Positions 15,055 to 21,390 of a stretch of DNA of 64,000 nucleotides are shown piece after piece (within the stretch, counting starts at the first letter, position 1; each line of letters begins with the position of its first letter). The position numbers and the translations under genes are program-made. The DNA is taken from assembly GCF_003002095.1 (NCBI RefSeq), contig NZ_PVZC01000006.1:186001-250000 (forward strand), given 5' to 3'. The notes under the pieces were generated by a model, which saw only the letters and a list, made by a program, of their open reading frames with translations, was not told where the DNA came from and searched no databases. Origin of the DNA: Allonocardiopsis opalescens (GTDB lineage Bacteria > Actinomycetota > Actinomycetes > Streptosporangiales > Streptosporangiaceae).

Positions 15055-15645
15055 GTGGAGATCAGTCAGGTCGAGTCGCTGCGCGCCGTCCTCGCCACCA
15101 CCGGCTGGATCCAGCGCACCGAGGAGTTCGCCGACGCGCTGCGCACCACCCGCGAACCGGGCGGGCTGCTGCTCTTCGGCACCCCCGTCGAGGAGCCCTG
15201 GCACCTCGCCGCCCACCTGGACGACGAGAGCCGCTACGCCGGCCTCCCCCAGCTGCGGCCCACCCTGGTGCGGTGGCGGCCGCCTCCGGACGCTCCCCCG
15301 CACCTGAGCGTGGGGCTCGACCGGCTGGGCGAGGTCCGGCGGGGCGAGACCCTGTTCGTCGTGTCGCCCGAACCGGTCGCGCCGGTCCCGCTGCTCGAAC
15401 GGGTGGACGACGCGCGGCGCTCGGGCGCCACCGTGCTCGCCCTGGACCAGGGCGACACCGAACTGCACTCGCTGGCCCACGAAGCGCTCGGCGTGGTGCC
15501 CGAGGCGGCGCCGGTCAGCTTCGACGCCGCCCAGCACCTCGTCAGCTACGCGGCCGGCGGGGAGCGGCCCAAGGGCCGGCGGGGGCTGCGCGACTACCTG
15601 TCGGCCTTCCTCGACGTGGTCAGCGGACCGCACGTCGCCCGCTGA
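15055..15645 (+). CDS. Conserved actinobacterial protein, function unknown
   Basis: About 196 residues, soluble, no signal peptide or membrane segment. Begins EISQVESLRAVLATTGWIQRTEEFADALR and contains GGLLLFGTPVEEPWHLAAHLDDES and a C-terminal RRGLRDYLSAFLDVV. I cannot assign a domain. The GTG at 15055 is preferred; an in-frame ATG at 15037 would add six residues, and neither has a clear ribosome site. It follows the Clp_N gene by 29 bases in the same direction and may be read from the same promoter. Confidence 0.7.
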   Translation: MEISQVESLRAVLATTGWIQRTEEFADALRTTREPGGLLLFGTPVEEPWHLAAHLDDESRYAGLPQLRPTLVRWRPPPDAPPHLSVGLDRLGEVRRGETLFVVSPEPVAPVPLLERVDDARRSGATVLALDQGDTELHSLAHEALGVVPEAAPVSFDAAQHLVSYAAGGERPKGRRGLRDYLSAFLDVVSGPHVAR

Positions 15646-15663
15646 GCGGCCCGGCGGCGACGC

Positions 15664-15870
15664 TCAGTCGGCCTGCTCGCGGCGCTCGGCGCGGTCCCAC
15701 TCCTCATTGCGCTGGGCGGCGGTGTTCAGCGCGTTCGCCGCCTCCGCCTCGGTGGCGTAGGGGCCCATCCGCCACTTGTCCGCGCAGCCGGGGCCGCGCT
15801 CCACCCGCATGTGCTTCAGGCAGTACCACCAGTCGTAGTCGCCGCTGCGTACCCCGGGCGCCTCAGCCAT
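15664..15870 (-). CDS. Small conserved actinobacterial protein, function unknown
   Basis: 68 residues with a strong GGAGGAGG site before ATG 15870. Sequence features are YDWWYCLKHMRVERGPGCADKWRMGPY, with two cysteines and many aromatics, then a Glu/Ala/Arg-rich helix to the C terminus. Two Cys and one His are too few for a convincing zinc site. It is divergently transcribed from the methionine aminopeptidase gene. No function is recognised. Confidence 0.75.
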   Translation of the reverse strand: MAEAPGVRSGDYDWWYCLKHMRVERGPGCADKWRMGPYATEAEAANALNTAAQRNEEWDRAERREQAD

Positions 15871-15934
15871 CGGGCCTCCTCCGTCGCGTTCGGCGGGCCG
15901 CGCCCGCGCCCGGCCCGTTTCGGCATCATGCCCG

Positions 15935-15940
15935 TAAACT
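15935..15940 (+). promoter_or_regulatory. Leaderless -10 box for map
   Basis: TAAACT, six bases before ATG 15947, with no ribosome-binding site between. Same design as 6973 and 17668. Confidence 0.55.
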
Positions 15941-15946
15941 CGGACC

Positions 15947-16795
15947 ATGACCACGACGCTTCGCCCCGGCCGGATCTCCCCACGGCGGACGGTGCCGGCC
16001 TCGATCCCGCGCCCTGAGTACGTCGGCAAGGAGCGGCCCACCCTGGGCGAGCCCGACGTCAAGACGCCTGAGCAGATCGAGCGGATGCGGGCGGCCGGGA
16101 AGCTGGCGGCGCAGGCGCTGCGCGAGGTGGGCGCGCACGTCGCCCCCGGCGTCACCACCGACGAACTCGACCGCGTCGGCCACGAGTTCCTGTGCGACCA
16201 CGGCGCCTACCCGTCCACGCTCGGCTACCGGGGCTACCCCAAGTCGCTGTGCACCTCGCTGAACGAGGTCATCTGCCACGGCATCCCCGACGACACCGTC
16301 ATCGCCGACGGCGACATCGTGAACATCGACATCACCGCCTACATCGGCGGCGTGCACGGCGACACCAACGCCACCTTCCTGGCCGGCGAGGTCCCCGAGG
16401 AGTCGCGGCAGCTGGTGGAGCGCACCCACGAGGCGATGATGCGCGGCATCCGCGCCGCCCGGCCCGGCCGCGCCATCAACGTGATCGGCCGGGTGATCGA
16501 GTCCTACGCCCGCCGCTTCGGCTACGGCGTCGTCCGCGACTTCACCGGCCACGGCATCGGCACCACCTTCCACTCGGGCCTGGTCATCCCGCACTACGAC
16601 GACCCGCGCGCCACCACCGTGATCGAGCCGGGCATGACCTTCACGATCGAGCCGATGCTCACCCTGGGCGGTATCGACTACGACCTGTGGGACGACGGCT
16701 GGACGGCGGTCACCAAGGACCGCAGCCGCACCGCGCAGTGGGAGCACACCATCCTGGTCACCGACTCCGGCACCGAGATCCTGACCCTCCCCTGA
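15947..16795 (+). CDS. map: Type I methionine aminopeptidase
   Basis: 282 residues. It removes the initiator Met from nascent proteins. All five metal ligands are visible: Asp in [19 protein letters not shown] (two), His in [11 protein letters not shown], Glu in FTIEPM and Glu in QWEHTILV. The N-terminal 40 residues, ending [11 protein letters not shown], are the SH3-binding-like extension seen in one of the actinobacterial Map paralogues. Another copy, near secY, would be expected elsewhere in the genome. Start ATG 15947, apparently leaderless. Confidence 0.95.
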   Translation: MTTTLRPGRISPRRTVPASIPRPEYVGKERPTLGEPDVKTPEQIERMRAAGKLAAQALREVGAHVAPGVTTDELDRVGHEFLCDHGAYPSTLGYRGYPKSLCTSLNEVICHGIPDDTVIADGDIVNIDITAYIGGVHGDTNATFLAGEVPEESRQLVERTHEAMMRGIRAARPGRAINVIGRVIESYARRFGYGVVRDFTGHGIGTTFHSGLVIPHYDDPRATTVIEPGMTFTIEPMLTLGGIDYDLWDDGWTAVTKDRSRTAQWEHTILVTDSGTEILTLP

Positions 16796-16796
16796 G

Positions 16797-16811
16797 CCCG
16801 CCCCGGGCGGG
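16797..16811 (+). terminator. Short GC hairpin after map
   Basis: CCCGCC-CCG-GGCGGG directly after the map stop codon. Six-base stem only, so weak evidence. Confidence 0.3.
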
Positions 16812-16870
16812 AGCAAGCGGCCGCAAGCGCCCAACTCGACAAAAAGCCGCCAAGCGCTAGGGTTTCGCTC

Positions 16871-16933
16871 GTGCCGAACCCCTCAGCCGGCTGCTCCGCC
16901 GGTCATGCCGCCCTGTCCGGAGCCGCCCCGTGA
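16871..16933 (+). CDS. Possible leaderless 20-codon upstream ORF coupled to the hydrolase gene
   Basis: GTG at 16871 follows TAGGGT (16858-16863) by seven bases, the same spacing as other leaderless starts here. It opens 20 codons (MPNPSAGCSAGHAALSGAAP). Its TGA (16931-16933) overlaps the GTG/ATG start of the membrane hydrolase in the string GTGATG. It could be a short translated leader allowing coupled initiation, or simply mark a promoter with a 60-base untranslated leader. Protein function is not implied. Confidence 0.35.
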   Translation: MPNPSAGCSAGHAALSGAAP

Positions 16934-17652
16934 TGGGCTACGCGCACGCGCTGAGCGGCTGCGCGGCCTGGCTGGCCATGGGGCCCGCCTTCGCCGCCAC
17001 CGGCCGTCCGCTGGGCCCCGGCGATGTGATCGCGGGTGCGCTGGTCTGCGCCGGGGCGGCGCTGGTGCCCGACCTCGACCACCCCAGCTCCACCATCGCC
17101 AAGACCTACGGCGTGGTCAGCCAGGCGATGTCGCGGGTCATCGAGAAGGCGGCGGGCGGGCACCGCCAGGGCACCCACTCGCTGCTGTTCGCGCTGCTGG
17201 TCGGGATCGGCTGCCAGCTGCTGCAGATCGCCTCGGAGCTGGCGCTCCAGGTCTTCCTCTTCCTGCTGCTGGGCATCGCGCTGCGCGGCATCGGCTTCCA
17301 CGTGCCCAAGCACGGCATCATCTCCGGCGTGATGAACGCCGCCAGCACGGTGGTGGTGCTGGTGCTGCTGAACCTCGCCGTCACCGACTACAGCTGGGTG
17401 GGCGCGGCCGTCACACTGGGCATCCTGATGCACTTCCTCGGCGACGCCGTCACGCATATGGGCATCCCGCTGTTCTGGCCGCTGAAGACCCGCTCGGAGT
17501 TCCCGTTCGGCTTCAAGACCGACGGCAAGGTCGAGCGTTTCGTGGTCACCCCGCTGCTGATCGTGACCATCCTGGTCCTGGGCTACCTCCAGCTGCCGAT
17601 CCTGCCCGACGTGCCCGGTCTGCCGTCCTCCGGCGAGGTGCAGCAGACCTGA
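16930..17652 (+). CDS. Membrane-bound metal-dependent hydrolase, YdjM/DUF457 type
   Basis: 240 residues with about five hydrophobic segments. Metal-binding His/Asp residues of the LexA-binding/YdjM family are visible: MGYAHALSG at the start, LVPDLDHPSST, GHRQGTHSLLF and HFLGDAVTHMGIPLFWP. The family is annotated as inner-membrane metal-dependent hydrolase with no settled substrate. Start is GTG 16930 or ATG 16933. A CCGGAG lies about ten bases upstream, and the promoter -10 (TAGGGT) is 70 bases upstream with a mini-ORF in between. Confidence 0.85.
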   Translation: MMGYAHALSGCAAWLAMGPAFAATGRPLGPGDVIAGALVCAGAALVPDLDHPSSTIAKTYGVVSQAMSRVIEKAAGGHRQGTHSLLFALLVGIGCQLLQIASELALQVFLFLLLGIALRGIGFHVPKHGIISGVMNAASTVVVLVLLNLAVTDYSWVGAAVTLGILMHFLGDAVTHMGIPLFWPLKTRSEFPFGFKTDGKVERFVVTPLLIVTILVLGYLQLPILPDVPGLPSSGEVQQT

Positions 17653-17667
17653 CCGGGGCGGGCTGGC

Positions 17668-17673
17668 TAGAGT
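17668..17673 (+). promoter_or_regulatory. Leaderless -10 box for the O-methyltransferase gene
   Basis: TAGAGT, then six bases, then GTG 17680; no ribosome site. The stretch TAGAGTGATC is identical to that before nadE at 6973. Confidence 0.6.
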
Positions 17674-17679
17674 GATCGC

Positions 17680-18339
17680 GTGACGAGATCCAGTGAGCAG
17701 CTCTCCGACGACTTGCAGCGCTACGTGGTCGCGCACAGCGTGCCCGAGGACGAGGTGCTGCGGGAGCTGGCGGCCGAGACCGCCGACCGCTTCCCCGAGT
17801 TCCAGGGCATGCAGATCGGCGCCGAGCAGGGCGTGTTCATGACCCAGCTGACCCGCGCCCTGGGCGCCGCCCGGGTGGTCGAGGTCGGCACCTTCACCGG
17901 TTACTCCTCGATCTGCCTGGCCCGCGGGCTGGCCGAGGGCGGCGGCCTGCTCTGCCTGGACATCAACGACGAGTGGACCGCCGTCGCCCGCCGCTACTGG
18001 GCGCGGGCCGGCCTGGCCGAGCAAATCACCCTCGAACTCGGCCCGGCGCTGGACTCCCTGCGCGCGCTGCCCGAGGAGACCGCCTTCGACCTCGCCTTCA
18101 TCGACGCCGACAAGACCGGCTACATCGGCTACTGGGAGGAGCTGGTGCCCCGGGTCCGCAGCAACGGCGTCATCCTGGTCGACAACACCCTCTCGCACGG
18201 CCGGGTGGTCGACGACACCCAGCGCGGCGCGAACGTGCAGGCCATCCGCGACTTCAACGACCACGCCTCCGCCGACGAGCGCACCGAGGCGGTGCTGCTG
18301 CCGATCGGCGACGGCCTCACCTTCGCCCGCAAGAAGTAG
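17680..18339 (+). CDS. Class I SAM-dependent O-methyltransferase (catechol OMT type)
   Basis: 219 residues. A cation-dependent O-methyltransferase of the COMT/caffeoyl-CoA family: MQIGAEQGVFMTQL precedes motif I VVEVGTFTGYSSICLA, and LCLDIN binds the SAM ribose. FDLAFIDADKTGY carries the metal-binding Asp, and ILVDNTLSHGRV supplies a further ligand. Full length for the family and cytoplasmic. The acceptor is unknown; actinomycete members methylate small catechols or natural products. Transcription appears leaderless from GTG 17680. Confidence 0.88.
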   Translation: MTRSSEQLSDDLQRYVVAHSVPEDEVLRELAAETADRFPEFQGMQIGAEQGVFMTQLTRALGAARVVEVGTFTGYSSICLARGLAEGGGLLCLDINDEWTAVARRYWARAGLAEQITLELGPALDSLRALPEETAFDLAFIDADKTGYIGYWEELVPRVRSNGVILVDNTLSHGRVVDDTQRGANVQAIRDFNDHASADERTEAVLLPIGDGLTFARKK

Positions 18340-18427
18340 CCTGTCCATCACCGTGCGTGTTCGCGGTCCGCGCCGCCGCTGATTCGATTACGGTTGGGAT
18401 GCGGAGCGGTACAGGAGGTGGAGCGGT

Positions 18428-18937
18428 ATGCCCATCCAAGTCGCCGTCTGCGGTCCCAGCGACGCCGGCGCCGAACTCTCCCGGCAGGCCCACGAGGTGG
18501 GGCGGCTGCTCGCCCAGCGCTCCGCGGTCGTCATCTGCGGCGGATACTCCGGAGTGATGGGCGCGGTCGCGGCCGGCGCCCGCTCGGCCGGCGGCATGGT
18601 GATCGGCGTGCTCTCCGGCGCCGACCGCTCGGGAGCCGCCCCCGGCCTGTCGGCGGTGCTCCCCACCGGCATGGGCCAGGCGCGCAACAACATCATCGTC
18701 AACGCCGCCGACGCGGTCATCGTGATCGGCTCGTCCTGGGGCAGCGTGTCGGAACTGGCCCTGGCCAAGCGGCGCGGCGGCATCCCGGTCGTCCAGCTCG
18801 GCGGCTGGCGCATCTACGACGCCGACGGCCGCCCCGTCGAGGGCATCGGCCACGCCGACGACCCCGAGGACGCCGTCCGCCAGGCCCTCGGCTCCCCCGT
18901 GCACCTGCCCGCCACCGGGCCCAACGGCCTCCGTTAG
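18428..18937 (+). CDS. SLOG/TIGR00725-family protein
   Basis: 169 residues with a Rossmann-like nucleotide-binding fold of the SLOG superfamily (DprA/LOG-like). It has VAVCGPSDAG at the start, ICGGYSGVMGAVAAGARSAGG in the phosphate loop and MGQARNNIIVNAADAVIVIG with the conserved Arg-Asn. It lacks the PGGxGTxxE signature of cytokinin-producing LOG; GSSWGSVSELALAKRRG is in its place. Function is not assigned, though nucleotide or nucleotide-derivative binding is likely. ATG 18428 has a strong GGAGGTGGAG. Its stop overlaps the convergent toxin frame. Confidence 0.82.
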   Translation: MPIQVAVCGPSDAGAELSRQAHEVGRLLAQRSAVVICGGYSGVMGAVAAGARSAGGMVIGVLSGADRSGAAPGLSAVLPTGMGQARNNIIVNAADAVIVIGSSWGSVSELALAKRRGGIPVVQLGGWRIYDADGRPVEGIGHADDPEDAVRQALGSPVHLPATGPNGLR

Positions 18938-19189
18938 CCGGACCCAGAGCACGCGCGGCACCACCACCCTGGCCTGGTCCTCCAGGATCAGGTAGCCCGC
19001 CATGCCCTCGCGGTCGTCACCGAAGCCGTGCACGCGCATGCCAGTGTCCGGACGGCGTCGGTTGTAGGCGTCGCCGCTCCATGGCGCGAGTTCCAGGACG
19101 GTGATGAGCGAAGCGAAGGATTGCAGAGCCTTGCCCGGAAGCGCCGTGATCTCCTCGACCGCAAGATCTTCGAATTCTACGGAATACAC
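18938..19189 (-). CDS. RelE/ParE-like toxin, stop codon lost by frameshift
   Basis: GTG 19189 abuts the antitoxin stop (TGAGTG). The first 84 codons look like a RelE-type ribonuclease toxin: MYSVEFEDLAVEEITALPG, a helical middle, then GMAGYLILEDQARVVVPRVLWV, the usual C-terminal strand. The family normally ends here, but the frame stays open to 18317, wholly antisense to the SLOG gene. A TAA sits one base out of frame at 18936-18934 and overlaps the SLOG TAG, exactly as expected for convergent genes before a one-base change. I annotate only the family-like part; the longer product would have about 290 residues. Confidence 0.6.
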
Positions 19190-19516
19190 TCAGGCGCCCA
19201 GCTGCGACCTGAGTTCGCTCCACGACCGCGTCGGCACGTGCTCCCCGCGCTGGAGGCGCTCGGCGGTGGCCGGCATGGCGCGGTGGCCCGCGGCGTCGGT
19301 GGATGAGGACCAGGCGACGCGCCACCAGCGTTCAACGAAGGCAGTGAGCGGTGTCAGGTCCAGCGACTCCGTGGCTTCGACCATGATCGCGCGGAACTCC
19401 TGGTCGAAGGCTCCGACCTCTTCAGGAAGGAGCGCGGCACGGATCGCTCGGAGATTACGCTCGGGCACACGCCGAGCGGCGCCTTCGTCATGAGTCTCGC
19501 GCGCGTGTGCGTTCAT
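19190..19516 (-). CDS. Antitoxin-like protein (DUF6247 type)
   Basis: About 108 residues. The N-terminal half, RNLRAIRAALLPEEVGAFDQEF, then TPLTAFVERWWRVAWSS, resembles the small actinobacterial DUF6247 proteins found before RelE-like toxins. It is tightly coupled to the toxin gene (TGA followed at once by GTG). Start ATG 19516 is the best-placed; an ATG at 19537 is possible, and neither has a strong ribosome site. Family assignment is by pattern memory, so moderate confidence. Confidence 0.65.
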   Translation of the reverse strand: MNAHARETHDEGAARRVPERNLRAIRAALLPEEVGAFDQEFRAIMVEATESLDLTPLTAFVERWWRVAWSSSTDAAGHRAMPATAERLQRGEHVPTRSWSELRSQLGA

Positions 19517-19744
19517 ACGTCGGCCACTTCGTTCCACCGCTGCGTAGTCCGTGGCCCGAGTGTATTGCGGTCGTGGTGGTCCAGCGCTCCTTCAGGGCTG
19601 ACGTTCTCGCATCCGCCGATCGCCGTGTCGATGCGTCGCCCCAGACAGAGGTTGGTCCCGGGGACCCGCCAGAACCCCCGGGACCGTCCGTCCCTCATCC
19701 TTGACCGCAAAGCTATCACCGAAAACGACTTCTTTAGCCGTAAA

Positions 19745-19768
19745 ACGCTGTCCGCATCCGGACAGCGT
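19745..19768 (-). terminator. Perfect hairpin with T-run on the minus strand
   Basis: ACGCTGTCCG-CATC-CGGACAGCGT; read on the minus strand it is followed by TTTTA, like an intrinsic terminator, unusual in this GC-rich genome. It lies in the 374-bp gap 19517-19890, 230 bp upstream of the antitoxin, with no gene obviously ending there. It could be an attenuator or a relic. The rest of the gap is less GC-rich than the flanks and holds only short unconvincing frames. Confidence 0.45.
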
Positions 19769-19890
19769 GATTCCGCTCGGCTCGGGATGCCGTGCTGAAT
19801 CCGGATGGGGACACTTCAACCGAGGCACTGCGGATGGCGGGTGGGCGGGCCGGCCGGAGGTAGCGCGGCCGTTCTTACCGTCCGCCGGAC

Positions 19891-20115
19891 GTGGACTACG
19901 ACAGCTATATCGATCCCATCCAGCCTGGTGAAGGCAGGGGCCAGGTCGTCTTCTTCCAGGAGGACCCCTGGCCCTGGAACATCTGGCCCTTCACGATCGG
20001 GGCCGAACGCTGCACCGACCATGACACCTGCATGTACGCGGTGACGGCGGACGGGCGGGAGTTCACCTACGGGCCGCCGCTGTGCGAGGACGAGACCTGG
20101 ATGGTCTCCGACTGA
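19891..20115 (+). CDS. Small hypothetical protein
   Basis: 74 residues from GTG 19891, acidic and rich in Trp and aromatics (FFQEDPWPWNIWPFTIG, then CTDHDTCMYAVTADGREFTYG, ending ETWMVSD), with three cysteines. GC-biased third positions support coding. No ribosome site is clear. It resembles small immunity-like or hypothetical actinomycete proteins, but no family is assigned. Confidence 0.5.
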   Translation: MDYDSYIDPIQPGEGRGQVVFFQEDPWPWNIWPFTIGAERCTDHDTCMYAVTADGREFTYGPPLCEDETWMVSD

Positions 20116-20224
20116 CGGAGGGCGGGAGCGGCCGACGGGCGCCCGCCGCGTCACACCGGTCCGGGAGGCCGCGCCGGGCCGCGGGTGTGCGCCCGGACAC
20201 CACGCCGCGCGGGCGCCACTCCGG

Positions 20225-20230
20225 TAGCTT
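20225..20230 (+). promoter_or_regulatory. -10 box for the sbcDC operon
   Basis: TAGCTT eight bases before ATG 20239, with no ribosome site: probably a leaderless start. Confidence 0.5.
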
Positions 20231-20238
20231 GGGACCTC

Positions 20239-21390
20239 ATGCGCCTGCTGCACACCTCCGACTGGCATCTGGGCCGGTCGCTGCACCGCGAGGATCTGCT
20301 GTCCGCCCAGGGCGCCTTCGTCGACCACCTGGTGGAGACGGTGCGCGCCGAGCGCGTCGACCTGGTGGCGGTCTCCGGCGACCTCTACGACCGGGCCCTG
20401 CCGCCCGTCGACGCGGTGAGCCTGTGCGACGAGGCGCTGGCGCGGCTGCGCGACACCGGCGCGCGGGTGGTGGTGATCAGCGGCAACCACGACTCCGCGC
20501 GGCGGCTCGGCTTCGGCGCGGCGCTGATGGACGCCGCGGGCGTGCACCTGCGCACCGAGCCCGACGCCGTCGGCACCCCGGTGCTCGCCGAGGACGCCCA
20601 CGGGCCGGTCGCCTGCTACGGCATCCCCTACCTGGAGCCCGAACTGCTCCGGCAGCCGTGGGAGCTGCCCGAGCGCGGCCACACCGCGGCGCTGACCGCC
20701 GCCATGGACCGCGTCCGCGCCGACCTCGCCCGCCGCCCGGCCGGCACCCGCTCGGTGGTGCTGGCGCACGCCTTCGTCAGCGGCGGCGAGCCCTCCGACA
20801 GCGAGCGCGACATCAGCGTGGGCGGGGCGTCCTCGGTCCCGGCCGGGGTCTTCGCCGGAGCCGACTACACCGCGCTGGGCCACCTGCACGGCCGCCAGCG
20901 GATGGCCGACGCGGTGCGCTACTCCGGCTCGCCGCTGGCCTACTCCTTCTCCGAGGTGGACCAGGTGAAGGGCTGCTGGCTGGTGGAGCTGGACGCTTCG
21001 GGCCTGGCGGGCGCCGAGTTCGTCCCCGCCCCGGTCCCCCGGCGGCTGGCCCGGCTGCGCGGCCGGCTGGCCGAGCTGCTCGCCGACCCGGCGCACGCCC
21101 CGCACGAGGCCCACTGGCTCCAGGTCACCCTCACCGACCCCGTCCGCCCGCGTGCGCCGATGGAGCGGCTGCGCGCCCGCTTCCCGCACACCCTGCTGCT
21201 GGACTTCGCCCCCGAGGGCGGCGGCCCGGCCGACGACCGCAGCTGGACCGACCGCGTGCGCGGCCGCTCCGAGACGGACCTGGCACTGGACTTCGTCGCC
21301 TGGGCCCGCGAGACCGAGGCTGACGACGCCGAGGCCGCGCTGGTCCGCACCGCCTTCGAGGACCTGCGCGCCAAGGAGGCGAACCGCTGA
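20239..21390 (+). CDS. sbcD: Exonuclease subunit SbcD
   Basis: 383 residues. The nuclease subunit of the SbcCD (Mre11-Rad50) complex, which opens hairpins and processes DNA ends and stalled forks. Mre11 phosphoesterase motifs appear in order: HTSDWHLGR, SGDLYDRA, ISGNHDSARR, VLAHAFVSGG and LGHLHGRQ, together binding two Mn ions. ATG 20239 matches the family N terminus (MRLLHTSDWHLG). Its TGA overlaps the sbcC ATG by one base, giving coupled translation of the two subunits. Confidence 0.95.
   Translation: MRLLHTSDWHLGRSLHREDLLSAQGAFVDHLVETVRAERVDLVAVSGDLYDRALPPVDAVSLCDEALARLRDTGARVVVISGNHDSARRLGFGAALMDAAGVHLRTEPDAVGTPVLAEDAHGPVACYGIPYLEPELLRQPWELPERGHTAALTAAMDRVRADLARRPAGTRSVVLAHAFVSGGEPSDSERDISVGGASSVPAGVFAGADYTALGHLHGRQRMADAVRYSGSPLAYSFSEVDQVKGCWLVELDASGLAGAEFVPAPVPRRLARLRGRLAELLADPAHAPHEAHWLQVTLTDPVRPRAPMERLRARFPHTLLLDFAPEGGGPADDRSWTDRVRGRSETDLALDFVAWARETEADDAEAALVRTAFEDLRAKEANR

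Noticed and set aside
19592-19828. 78-codon minus-strand frame between the antitoxin and the small hypothetical gene
   Set aside because: No ribosome site, no family features, and the hairpin lies inside it; coding use not convincing.
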